Assembly: GCF_001667265.1 (NCBI RefSeq)
Contig: NZ_LZHW01000009.1
Span: 1-64,000 of the forward strand
Length of the DNA: 64,000 nt
Origin: Mycobacterium sp. ACS4331
GTDB lineage: Bacteria > Actinomycetota > Actinomycetes > Mycobacteriales > Mycobacteriaceae
Direction of reading: 5' to 3'
Below, piece after piece: positions 20,041 through 26,992 of this stretch. Numbering within the stretch: position 1 is the stretch's first letter; each line of letters opens with the position of its first letter. Below the pieces are notes generated by a model that saw only the letters and a list, made by a program, of their open reading frames with translations, did no database searches and was not told the origin of the DNA. The position numbers and the translations under genes were made by a program.

Positions 20041-21624
20041 GTGTTGACGAACCAAGCTCATCGGCCGAACGTGATCCGTGACGGCGTTGCGGCCGCGCTG
20101 CTCGTCCTGGCGGCGCTGCTGCCCTGGAACATTCGATTCGGCATCGGCATCTCGGAATCGTCCGGGTGGATGTTCGGCCTGCTGGTCGTGGTGACCCTGG
20201 TGGCGCTGACCGCGCTGGTGCGAAGCCATGCCGGACCCGCGCGCGCCGACGGCGACGCGAGCGCGCTGAACCGGTTGCGACTGATCCTGAGCGTTCCGTA
20301 TATCGCACTGGTGCTGGGGTTTCTGGTCTGGGCCGTGGTGGAGTCCTTCAGCACAGGGGGCACCGCCGAGGTGCCGCCCGGCGTCGGCCCAGGGGCGTGG
20401 ATCGGGCTGGCGGGTGCTCTGCTGGCTGCCCAGCCCGTGCTGTCGGTGACATCCGCGGCGAACTGCGCTGAGACCGCCACCCGGTTGTGCCGGATCATCG
20501 GTCACTCGGCACTGGCGCTGGCGGTGGTGGCGGTGCTGGCGAACATCTACTGGCGCACGCGTTTTGTGGTGCCCGACATCGGCGACGCCGACACGGGCGT
20601 ACAGAATCTGGTCGTCGCGGTGACCGCGGTGCTCTACGGGGTGGTGAACCTGTTGCCGATGATCCTGACGGCTCGATGGATCACCGCGTCGAATGCCGCG
20701 GCCCGTTTGGCGACGACCCTGCTGGCCGTGGCAGCATGCGCGGCAGGCGTGTTCGTCTGGGTCCTGCCGGTGGGGCGGGAACTGGACGCGTTCCACGGTA
20801 TCGCGCAGAACACGTCGACGGTGGGCGTCGGGTTCGAGGGCTACCTGGCCTGGGCCGCCACGGCCGCCATCGTCGGCGGGGGCGTCGTGTTGGCCGCCGC
20901 GTCCGCCGGGGGAGCCGATCTCTGGCGCGCCGCAGCGCGAAAATGCCTGCTGCTCATCGCCGTGTGGTGTGGCGGCACAGCCCTGCAGCGGATCGCCGAC
21001 CTCATGCTGTCCGCAGTGCTGGATCTTCCCGACCCGCCCTACATCGGTGCCACCCTGATGTCGTTCGACCTCGCCGCCGCCCTGCTGGCGATGTGGCTGT
21101 ACGTCAACACCTCTCGCAGAGTCGCCGCCCCGCGGCTGTTGCTGACGCTGCTCTATGGAGTCCTCTTTGCGCTCACGGTGTGCCGTGTGATTCTCGGCGT
21201 CGCGTTGGTGCCCCGGGTACCTCCGCTGAATCCCGCCGTGATCACCGATGTCTACGGCAACACCCTGAATCAACAGATCACCAGTACGTTCGACGTGGCG
21301 TTGTGTGCAGTGGGATTGGCGCTGCTGGTGATCGCCTTCGTCACCGGTGCCGTGGTCAGCGCAAAACCGGTTCGGCGGCAGCGTGCCGTGGTGCAGGCCG
21401 CGAAGGAGGATTCGGCGGACTCGGTGGCGTCCACCACGGCGATCGCGGCTCCCGCCGAGCCCGAAGGCTCCGCCACGGCGCGGATCTTCCCGTCGGAGTC
21501 GGAATCGACTCCGGGCACCCCGGACCGGGTGGCCGACGTGTTGGCCCAATCCACGCAGCGGTTCGCCGCGGGAACCACCTACGGCACCACCAACCCATCC
21601 GGCCCACGCAACACCGACCAGTGA
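20041..21624 (+). CDS. Polytopic membrane protein of unknown function
   Basis: A 527-aa protein with about ten to twelve hydrophobic helices and a Ser/Thr/Ala-rich cytoplasmic tail of about 85 residues (from VVSAKPVRRQRAVVQAAKE). I do not recognise transporter motifs. The GTG at 20041 has AGAGG 10 nt upstream and starts 16 nt after the preceding stop; an earlier ATG at 19999 lies inside the preceding gene. Position between the DUF7159-like gene and the TerY triad, plus its size, make it a candidate membrane component of the island's secretion machine. The tail offers Thr/Ser sites for the downstream kinase, which is untested. Confidence 0.7.
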   Translation: MLTNQAHRPNVIRDGVAAALLVLAALLPWNIRFGIGISESSGWMFGLLVVVTLVALTALVRSHAGPARADGDASALNRLRLILSVPYIALVLGFLVWAVVESFSTGGTAEVPPGVGPGAWIGLAGALLAAQPVLSVTSAANCAETATRLCRIIGHSALALAVVAVLANIYWRTRFVVPDIGDADTGVQNLVVAVTAVLYGVVNLLPMILTARWITASNAAARLATTLLAVAACAAGVFVWVLPVGRELDAFHGIAQNTSTVGVGFEGYLAWAATAAIVGGGVVLAAASAGGADLWRAAARKCLLLIAVWCGGTALQRIADLMLSAVLDLPDPPYIGATLMSFDLAAALLAMWLYVNTSRRVAAPRLLLTLLYGVLFALTVCRVILGVALVPRVPPLNPAVITDVYGNTLNQQITSTFDVALCAVGLALLVIAFVTGAVVSAKPVRRQRAVVQAAKEDSADSVASTTAIAAPAEPEGSATARIFPSESESTPGTPDRVADVLAQSTQRFAAGTTYGTTNPSGPRNTDQ

Positions 21625-21666
21625 GAAGATCTCCCCGGAATCCGACGGAGTCGGGAAGGGGCTGCG

Positions 21667-22371
21667 GTGGTGTCTGATTGGGAATGGTCGGTCGAACTCA
21701 ATGACGCCAACCCGGATCCCCGGGTGGCCTGCGTCGTCCTGGCTGATGTGTCGGGCTCGATGCAGGGTGAGCCCATCCAAGCGCTCGAGCGCGGATTCGC
21801 GGCCTTCACCAGTTACCTGCACAACGAGACGCTGGCCAGCAAGCGCGTCGAGGTGGCCGTCGTGACGTTCGGAACCGTGGCCACCGTTCTGGTTCCCATG
21901 CAGGAGGCGCGCAGCCTGCACCCCGTGCCGTTCACGGCGTCGGGCACCACGAACATGGCCGCGGGCATCGACCTGGCCCTGGACATCATCGAAGACCGCA
22001 AGCACGCTTACAAGGTCGCCGGGCTGCAGTACTACCGGCCTTGGATCCTGGTGTTGACGGACGGAAAGCCGAATCTCGATGGTTTCGATCAGGCCGTGGC
22101 ACGCCTCAACGCCGCCGAAAGCGCTCGTGGCGTCACAGTTTTCGCTGTCGGCGCCGGCCCGCGGGTGGACTATCAGCAGCTGTCGCGACTGTCGGTGCAG
22201 CGCAGTCCGGCCCCGCTGGACGGCCTGAAGTACGCCGAGTTGTTCGAGTGGCTTTCGGCATCGCTGAGCAGTGTGTCGAACTCCTCGGAGTTCGCCCGGG
22301 ATGACCAGGCCCTCGGGTCGATGAATGACCGGATCGCGCTGCCATCGGTCAGCGGGTGGACGAGCGCATGA
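21667..22371 (+). CDS. TerY-like von Willebrand A domain protein
   Basis: A 234-aa cytoplasmic vWA protein. The MIDAS is complete: D-V-S-G-S at 27-31, Thr in SGTTNMA and Asp in LTDGKPN, so it should bind a divalent metal. Sequence features (VVTFGTVATVLVPMQEA, TNMAAGIDLALDIIEDRK) match the TerY family, which occurs with PP2C and kinase genes as the TerY-P triad described by Anantharaman, Iyer and Aravind. GTG at 21667 with GGGAAGGGG 5 nt upstream. It overlaps the phosphatase gene by ATGA. Confidence 0.85.
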   Translation: MVSDWEWSVELNDANPDPRVACVVLADVSGSMQGEPIQALERGFAAFTSYLHNETLASKRVEVAVVTFGTVATVLVPMQEARSLHPVPFTASGTTNMAAGIDLALDIIEDRKHAYKVAGLQYYRPWILVLTDGKPNLDGFDQAVARLNAAESARGVTVFAVGAGPRVDYQQLSRLSVQRSPAPLDGLKYAELFEWLSASLSSVSNSSEFARDDQALGSMNDRIALPSVSGWTSA

Positions 22372-23285
22372 CCACGGTCTGCCGGGACGGCCGGCAGGAC
22401 GGCTTCGGCTGGGCGGTGTGCGGGGCTTCGGTGACCGGACAGGAGCATGAGCGCCGGGGTCTGGGCTGTGACGATGCCTACAGTTACGGCGTTGCAGGCG
22501 ATTTCATCGTTGCCGCGGTGGCCGACGGAGCAGGATCGGTGACCGGGACGTCGGCGTGGGGTGCGCACGCCGCCTGCCGCAGTGTGCTCGACCGTGCCCT
22601 GCAGCCTCGATTCATCGAGGATTACCGCATCGCCACCCCCGATCGGGCGAAGCAGATGCTGCGGTGGCTGTTCGACGGCGCGCTGGAGCGCGTCACGGCC
22701 CAGGCCGGGGCGCTCGGCCTCGACGTCGTGCTGCTGTCGACCACCCTGAGCGTGGCCGTGGTTGACCGCAGGCTGGCCAGCTTCGGGCAGATCGGCGACG
22801 GGGTGATCGCAGCCGACCTCGACGGCGGGGTGGAGACGCTGTTGGTGGAGCCGAAGGACGAGTACGCCAACACCACGTCGTTCCTTCAGTCCGAACGAGC
22901 CCTCGAGAATGCGTTTCGCACCACCGTGCGCACCGGCGTCACGGCGTTCGCCCTCAGCACCGACGGCATGAGCTACAAGATCACCAACATCGCCACGGGC
23001 GAGCCCTACGAGCCGTTCTTCCGCGGCTCGTGGCAGCACGTTCGCGCCGGGACCGGCGCCGATCAGCTTGCGGCGCTGCTGCGAGGCATCACCGACGACC
23101 AGACCGGAGACGACAAGACGTTGGTGTTGGCGGCGACCGAGCCGGAATCGGCCGTCGTCTCACCCGGCCCGTTCCGCACGCAGTGGTCCGACCCGCCGTC
23201 ACCGGAGGACATTATGACGAATCCTGCACCGCAGCCGGTTTCGCAGTCGTCACGGGCGAAGCGTCGCCCCCGGTGGTGGCGATGA
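22368..23285 (+). CDS. PP2C-type protein phosphatase of a TerY-P triad
   Basis: A 305-aa protein Ser/Thr phosphatase of the PP2C_2 type. Metal-binding residues are visible in GCDDAYSY, VAAVADGAGS, FGQIGDGV, FALSTDGMS and GDDKTLV. A short Pro/Ser/Arg-rich tail follows. The ATG overlaps the vWA gene stop (ATGA) and its own stop overlaps the kinase start (ATGA), which implies fixed stoichiometry. It should reverse phosphorylation by the downstream kinase. Confidence 0.88.
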   Translation: MTTVCRDGRQDGFGWAVCGASVTGQEHERRGLGCDDAYSYGVAGDFIVAAVADGAGSVTGTSAWGAHAACRSVLDRALQPRFIEDYRIATPDRAKQMLRWLFDGALERVTAQAGALGLDVVLLSTTLSVAVVDRRLASFGQIGDGVIAADLDGGVETLLVEPKDEYANTTSFLQSERALENAFRTTVRTGVTAFALSTDGMSYKITNIATGEPYEPFFRGSWQHVRAGTGADQLAALLRGITDDQTGDDKTLVLAATEPESAVVSPGPFRTQWSDPPSPEDIMTNPAPQPVSQSSRAKRRPRWWR

Positions 23286-24598
23286 CGACCGGCCCCATCG
23301 AATCCGCAGCGCAGCGCGCGCTGCTGTCCACCGGTGTCCCGATCACGTTGTATCCGGTCCTCGCCAAGGCGGGCGAGGGCACGGTGCACGGCGTGCTGGA
23401 GCGGCCGGACCTGGCCGCCAAGGTGTTTCACCCCGAACTGAAGGAGCTGCCGGCCAAGCTCGACAAGGTCGCCGCCATGATCGCCTCACCGCCACGGGGC
23501 GCCGTGCAGCCCAACGGCTTTGTCGTGCTGACCTGGCCCTCCGACCTGATCTTCGACGGCGACCGGCCGATCGGTTTCGTCATGCCCCGCATCTCCACCG
23601 AGACCTCGGTCGAGATCCACATCATGAGCAACCCGTCCAACCGGGAGGACCCCCTGCCCGGCGCGCCGCAGTGGACGCGGCACGCCACCTGGGGACACCT
23701 GGTCAACACGGCCGCCAACCTGTGCCTCGCCGTCGAGGTCGTGCATCGAGTGGACGCGGTGATCGGGGATTTCCAGGAACGCAACATCCTGGTCTCCGAC
23801 GCCACCCAGGTGACGCTGGTGGACTGCGACTCGATGCAGTTCACCGACACCGCGGGCCGACGATTCCTCTGCGGTGTCGGGCGACCCGAGTTCACCGCCC
23901 CGGAGCTGGCCGGCGCGAACCTGCGAACCCAGCCGCGCCACCAGACCTCCGACCTGTTCGCGCTCGCCGTGCACATCCACCAACTGCTCATGGCCGGTAA
24001 CCACCCCTTCATGCGGGGCACCTGGGTCGGCGGTGGCGAACAGCCCGACGCGCTGACGTTGGCACGGTCGGGCAATTGGGCGGGCGGGCCGGACTCGCTG
24101 CTGCACACCCATCCGCTGGCACCACCCCTGAGCTTCCTGCCAGTGGAGGTCCAACAGCTGTTCGTGCGCGCCTTCACCGATGGGGTGCGGGATCCCGCGG
24201 CCCGGCCGACCGCGCGGGAGTGGCGGGAGCACCTGCTGGGAATCTCGTTGACCGGGTGCCCATCCGGTCGACATCGGGTGCCCAGCGCCGCGCGGCACTG
24301 TCCCTGGTGCGCGATCGACCATGAGCGCCGTACCCGTCGGCACGCACAGGGATCGCCGCGCACCACGGGTCCTCGCCCGGTCCTGGCGGCACACTCCCAC
24401 ACCGGGCCGCAACGGGTTCCCGGCGGCGCTGCGCGCAGACCGGTGGCCGCGCAACGTAAACCTGCCGAGGGGGGCCTGGGTGTCAGCCCGAAGGTCATCA
24501 TCGCGGGACTGGTCACCGTGGTGGTGATCGTGGTCGGCCTTGCCGCGTTCATCATCTGGGCGGTGCTCAGCGGCGCATCCACTTTCGGCACCGGATAG
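23282..24598 (+). CDS. Protein kinase of a TerY-P triad, with Cys motif and C-terminal TM helix
   Basis: A 438-aa kinase-like protein. It has a glycine loop (AGEGTVHGV), Lys47 in LAAKVF, a catalytic loop VIGDFQERNILV (Asp163, Asn168), D-C-D (181-183) in place of DFG, and an APE motif (206-208). This divergent but complete set is that of YegI-like kinases. A C-terminal CPSGRHRV...CPWC motif may bind zinc, and one TM helix lies near 400-425. The start at 23282 uses the ATGA overlap; upstream in-frame codons lie inside the phosphatase gene. It probably phosphorylates components of the island; the FHA-like domain of the ATPase is one candidate reader. Confidence 0.83.
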   Translation: MTTGPIESAAQRALLSTGVPITLYPVLAKAGEGTVHGVLERPDLAAKVFHPELKELPAKLDKVAAMIASPPRGAVQPNGFVVLTWPSDLIFDGDRPIGFVMPRISTETSVEIHIMSNPSNREDPLPGAPQWTRHATWGHLVNTAANLCLAVEVVHRVDAVIGDFQERNILVSDATQVTLVDCDSMQFTDTAGRRFLCGVGRPEFTAPELAGANLRTQPRHQTSDLFALAVHIHQLLMAGNHPFMRGTWVGGGEQPDALTLARSGNWAGGPDSLLHTHPLAPPLSFLPVEVQQLFVRAFTDGVRDPAARPTAREWREHLLGISLTGCPSGRHRVPSAARHCPWCAIDHERRTRRHAQGSPRTTGPRPVLAAHSHTGPQRVPGGAARRPVAAQRKPAEGGLGVSPKVIIAGLVTVVVIVVGLAAFIIWAVLSGASTFGTG

Positions 24599-24641
24599 TC
24601 CGGCGTGGAGCCGCCCGCGAAGCCTCAGCGCGGTGCGACCT

Positions 24642-25256
24642 TCACGCGGTCGACAGCTCGAACGCCGTGCGGATCAACTGCGCATCCCACTCGATGACGG
24701 CCGCGCCGCAGACCGTGCCGCTGATCCTCTCCCGGCCCAGCACGAGGCGGTCGTCGGCGTGCGTGCCCAGTCGGACCACGCACGCCCACTTCGCCCCCGC
24801 GGCAGTGTCTGCGAAGAAGTCTCCGCGGTAGGTCTTCTCGGCGAGCTCGATCACCGCCTCCGCGGCCTCGTCGCCGGTCGCCGCCCGCAGGGCGTGAACG
24901 CCTGCGGCGGTGGTGGAGTCGACGACCCAGCCGTCCTGCGTGCGCGCCGCGGTCACCGATGCGCCACCGAGCGCCGTATGGTTCGCCGCGGGGGCGAGAT
25001 AGGCGCCGATCCGCACTGTCGCGTCGAGGAAGGCCGCCACGTCCTGGGCGATCAACTCGTGCGGACGTACACCGGGTTGGGCGGCGTCGCCGCCCGCGAG
25101 CCGGCGCACCATCAGCGAGCGCATCCCCCGCACCCCGGCCCGGGTCAGTTCATCAGAGGTGGCCGTGACGGTGGGCAGCCCGAGCGGCCACGGCCGGCCG
25201 TCGGCGACACAGAGGGCGACGATCTCGTCATCGGTGAGCAGTGCGGTCTCTTCCAT
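24642..25256 (-). CDS. Small protein paired with a WXG fusion; chaperone or immunity candidate
   Basis: A 204-aa cytoplasmic protein not recognised with certainty. The ATG at 25256 has AAGGAG upstream and lies 14 nt after the stop of the WXG fusion gene, so the two form an operon. N-terminal LTDDEIVALC and a mixed alpha/beta C-terminus give a faint resemblance to EspG chaperones, but EspG is longer. By position it could be a secretion chaperone for the upstream protein or an immunity protein. It converges with the kinase gene, 43 bp apart. Confidence 0.62.
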   Translation of the reverse strand: MEETALLTDDEIVALCVADGRPWPLGLPTVTATSDELTRAGVRGMRSLMVRRLAGGDAAQPGVRPHELIAQDVAAFLDATVRIGAYLAPAANHTALGGASVTAARTQDGWVVDSTTAAGVHALRAATGDEAAEAVIELAEKTYRGDFFADTAAGAKWACVVRLGTHADDRLVLGRERISGTVCGAAVIEWDAQLIRTAFELSTA

Positions 25257-25270
25257 GGGGGTTGACTCCT

Positions 25271-26041
25271 TCACCAGGGCAACAGATTTGAGAACAGCTT
25301 CGGCACGTATCCGACAACGGCGCGGCGCGCGGCCTCGAAGGCATCCCCCGGATGCTCGGCGAGATAGTCCACTGTGGTCCGTAGACCGGACTCGCTGAAG
25401 TCGGTCCGCGCAGCCGCGGTGAGCACATCGCCCCACTGCGACAACGCGACACCGGAGAGATAGCCCACCGGGGTGCCCTGAGACTTCAGCAGGCCGCCCG
25501 CAACGTCGGTCGCCGAGCCTGCCGCGTCGAGCATCTTCTCGCCATCGCTGATCCGGTCGTCCGCGACCAGGCCGAGAGCATCCAGGAGCGGCACCGCCGC
25601 CACGTCGTCGAACCGGCCGAGAAGCGCGTCCCACGTGATGGGCCACAACGCGTTTGACCTGAGGAAGTCGCGAATGTCAACCAGCGGATTGTCGTTCGAG
25701 GTGTCGATCATCGGGTAGGGCAGGATGTGGGTCAACGACGGAGGAAGCCCGGAGGCCGTGACTGCGGCGCCGCCATCGGCGCGGCTCGCCTGGACCTGAT
25801 CGGTGGCGTTTCGTTCGACGGCGCTTGCGGTTTCACGCAGGGTGGCGACCGCCGAGCGCATCAGGCCCTGTGATTCGCCGTGCCACTGCGACCGATACCG
25901 GTCGGCGTCGGGGCCTGACCAACCCACCCCGGACAGCTGACTGGTGACCGAACCGGACGCGGACTCGAGTCTGTCGGCGGCCTGCCGCAGGGTGTGCGCG
26001 AGCGTCCGAAGCTGGTCGACGTCGGCGCCAACCACGCCCAT
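25271..26041 (-). CDS. WXG100 fusion with unknown C-terminal domain
   Basis: A 256-aa protein. The N-terminal 95 residues are an ESAT-6-like hairpin with W-S-G at 41-43, starting MGVVGADVDQLRTLA and ending QASRADGGA, both strongly like the WXG-hydrolase fusion of the same island. The C-terminal 160 residues contain no catalytic motif I recognise; helices such as VPLLDALGLV and AARRAVVGYVPKLFSNLLPW are amphipathic. GGGGG precedes the ATG. Probably a second substrate of the island's secretion system. Confidence 0.78.
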   Translation of the reverse strand: MGVVGADVDQLRTLAHTLRQAADRLESASGSVTSQLSGVGWSGPDADRYRSQWHGESQGLMRSAVATLRETASAVERNATDQVQASRADGGAAVTASGLPPSLTHILPYPMIDTSNDNPLVDIRDFLRSNALWPITWDALLGRFDDVAAVPLLDALGLVADDRISDGEKMLDAAGSATDVAGGLLKSQGTPVGYLSGVALSQWGDVLTAAARTDFSESGLRTTVDYLAEHPGDAFEAARRAVVGYVPKLFSNLLPW

Positions 26042-26165
26042 CGGACCCCCTGGTGCTGTGTGTGCCGTATCCGCCTCATCACACCAACATCCGGTGCGGT
26101 TGCGCTATCGACCCTTCGGACGACAGTCATGATGACCGGTGCGGGCATTCGGCGTGTCCGGGTGC

Positions 26166-26834
26166 TCAGAGGTCGTTGAGGCTCAGGATCCCGTCCTCGA
26201 TGGCGCGGGCGAGCAGCGCCGACTTGGTGGGTGCGGGCCGTCCGATGGACGCGTACTTCGCGCGCGCCCGCTGGAGGTGTGTCCGCACCGTGGTCGGCGC
26301 GATGTACAGACGCTGTCCCACCAAATCCTTGCTCTCGGTCTGGAACCAGGCGATCAGCACCTCCTTTTCACGCTCGGAGAGCCGAATGCGTCCCAGGGTG
26401 TTGTCATTCAACAATGCTTTTCCCATTCGCGGCCCGACGTACGGCGTGGTGGAATGTGCGGCATGGATGGCGTCGATGAGATGGCGCTTTCCCTCCGACT
26501 TGGTCAGGTACGTCACGGCCCCGAGATCGAGACAGGTCAATATGACCTCGTCGGCAGTGAGATGCGAATAGACGATGACGCGGTGTCCCGATCTGCACAA
26601 TTCAGCCAATGTGTCGAAGTCCGGCCTGTTGCCTTCGATCTGCAGGTCGAGAAGCACCACATCGACCGCAGAGGCGTGCTCGTCGTGCCAGGTCAGGAAT
26701 CCGCTGGGCGTGGTGAAACTGGCCAGCAGATTGATCTCCGGCTCTGCATCGGCGCACCAAGCTTCGATACCGGCGTGCACCACGTCATGATCGTCAATCA
26801 CGGCAATCGTAACTGGTTGCACATTCAACGACAT
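26166..26834 (-). CDS. NarL/FixJ-type response regulator
   Basis: A 222-aa regulator. The receiver domain (about 10-125) has the acidic pair IDDHD, the phosphoacceptor Asp in VVLLDLQIEG and Lys in TYLTKSEG. The C-terminal LuxR-type helix-turn-helix (about 150-215) has LSEREKEVLIAWFQTESKDLVGQRLYIAPTTVRTHLQ in two overlapping halves. Divergent from the sensor kinase gene across about 155 bp, so the two are a cognate pair. The exact start is uncertain: GTG 26837, ATG 26834 or TTG 26828 are all close to AAAGGGG. Likely controls the island promoters. Confidence 0.85.
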   Translation of the reverse strand: MSLNVQPVTIAVIDDHDVVHAGIEAWCADAEPEINLLASFTTPSGFLTWHDEHASAVDVVLLDLQIEGNRPDFDTLAELCRSGHRVIVYSHLTADEVILTCLDLGAVTYLTKSEGKRHLIDAIHAAHSTTPYVGPRMGKALLNDNTLGRIRLSEREKEVLIAWFQTESKDLVGQRLYIAPTTVRTHLQRARAKYASIGRPAPTKSALLARAIEDGILSLNDL

Positions 26835-26992
26835 CACCCCTTTGGTCCACGCCCCAATTCGTCCGTCTGCTCATTCGGACGGCTTTCGAAGGACAGATCG
26901 TAATCGACAAATGGCTTCCGCGACGCGGGTGCGTTGACGGGGATGACAAAAACGGAACTCCGGCCAATGATCCACCGCCGTATGGTCTGCGC

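Noticed and set aside
23030..23281. N-terminal extension of the triad kinase
   Set aside because: These 84 codons lie inside the PP2C gene and read as Arg-rich antisense-like sequence; the ATGA overlap at 23282 gives a normal kinase N-terminus.
25257..25646. N-terminal extension of the 204-aa partner protein
   Set aside because: It lies inside the WXG fusion gene in another frame; AAGGAG before 25256 supports the shorter start.
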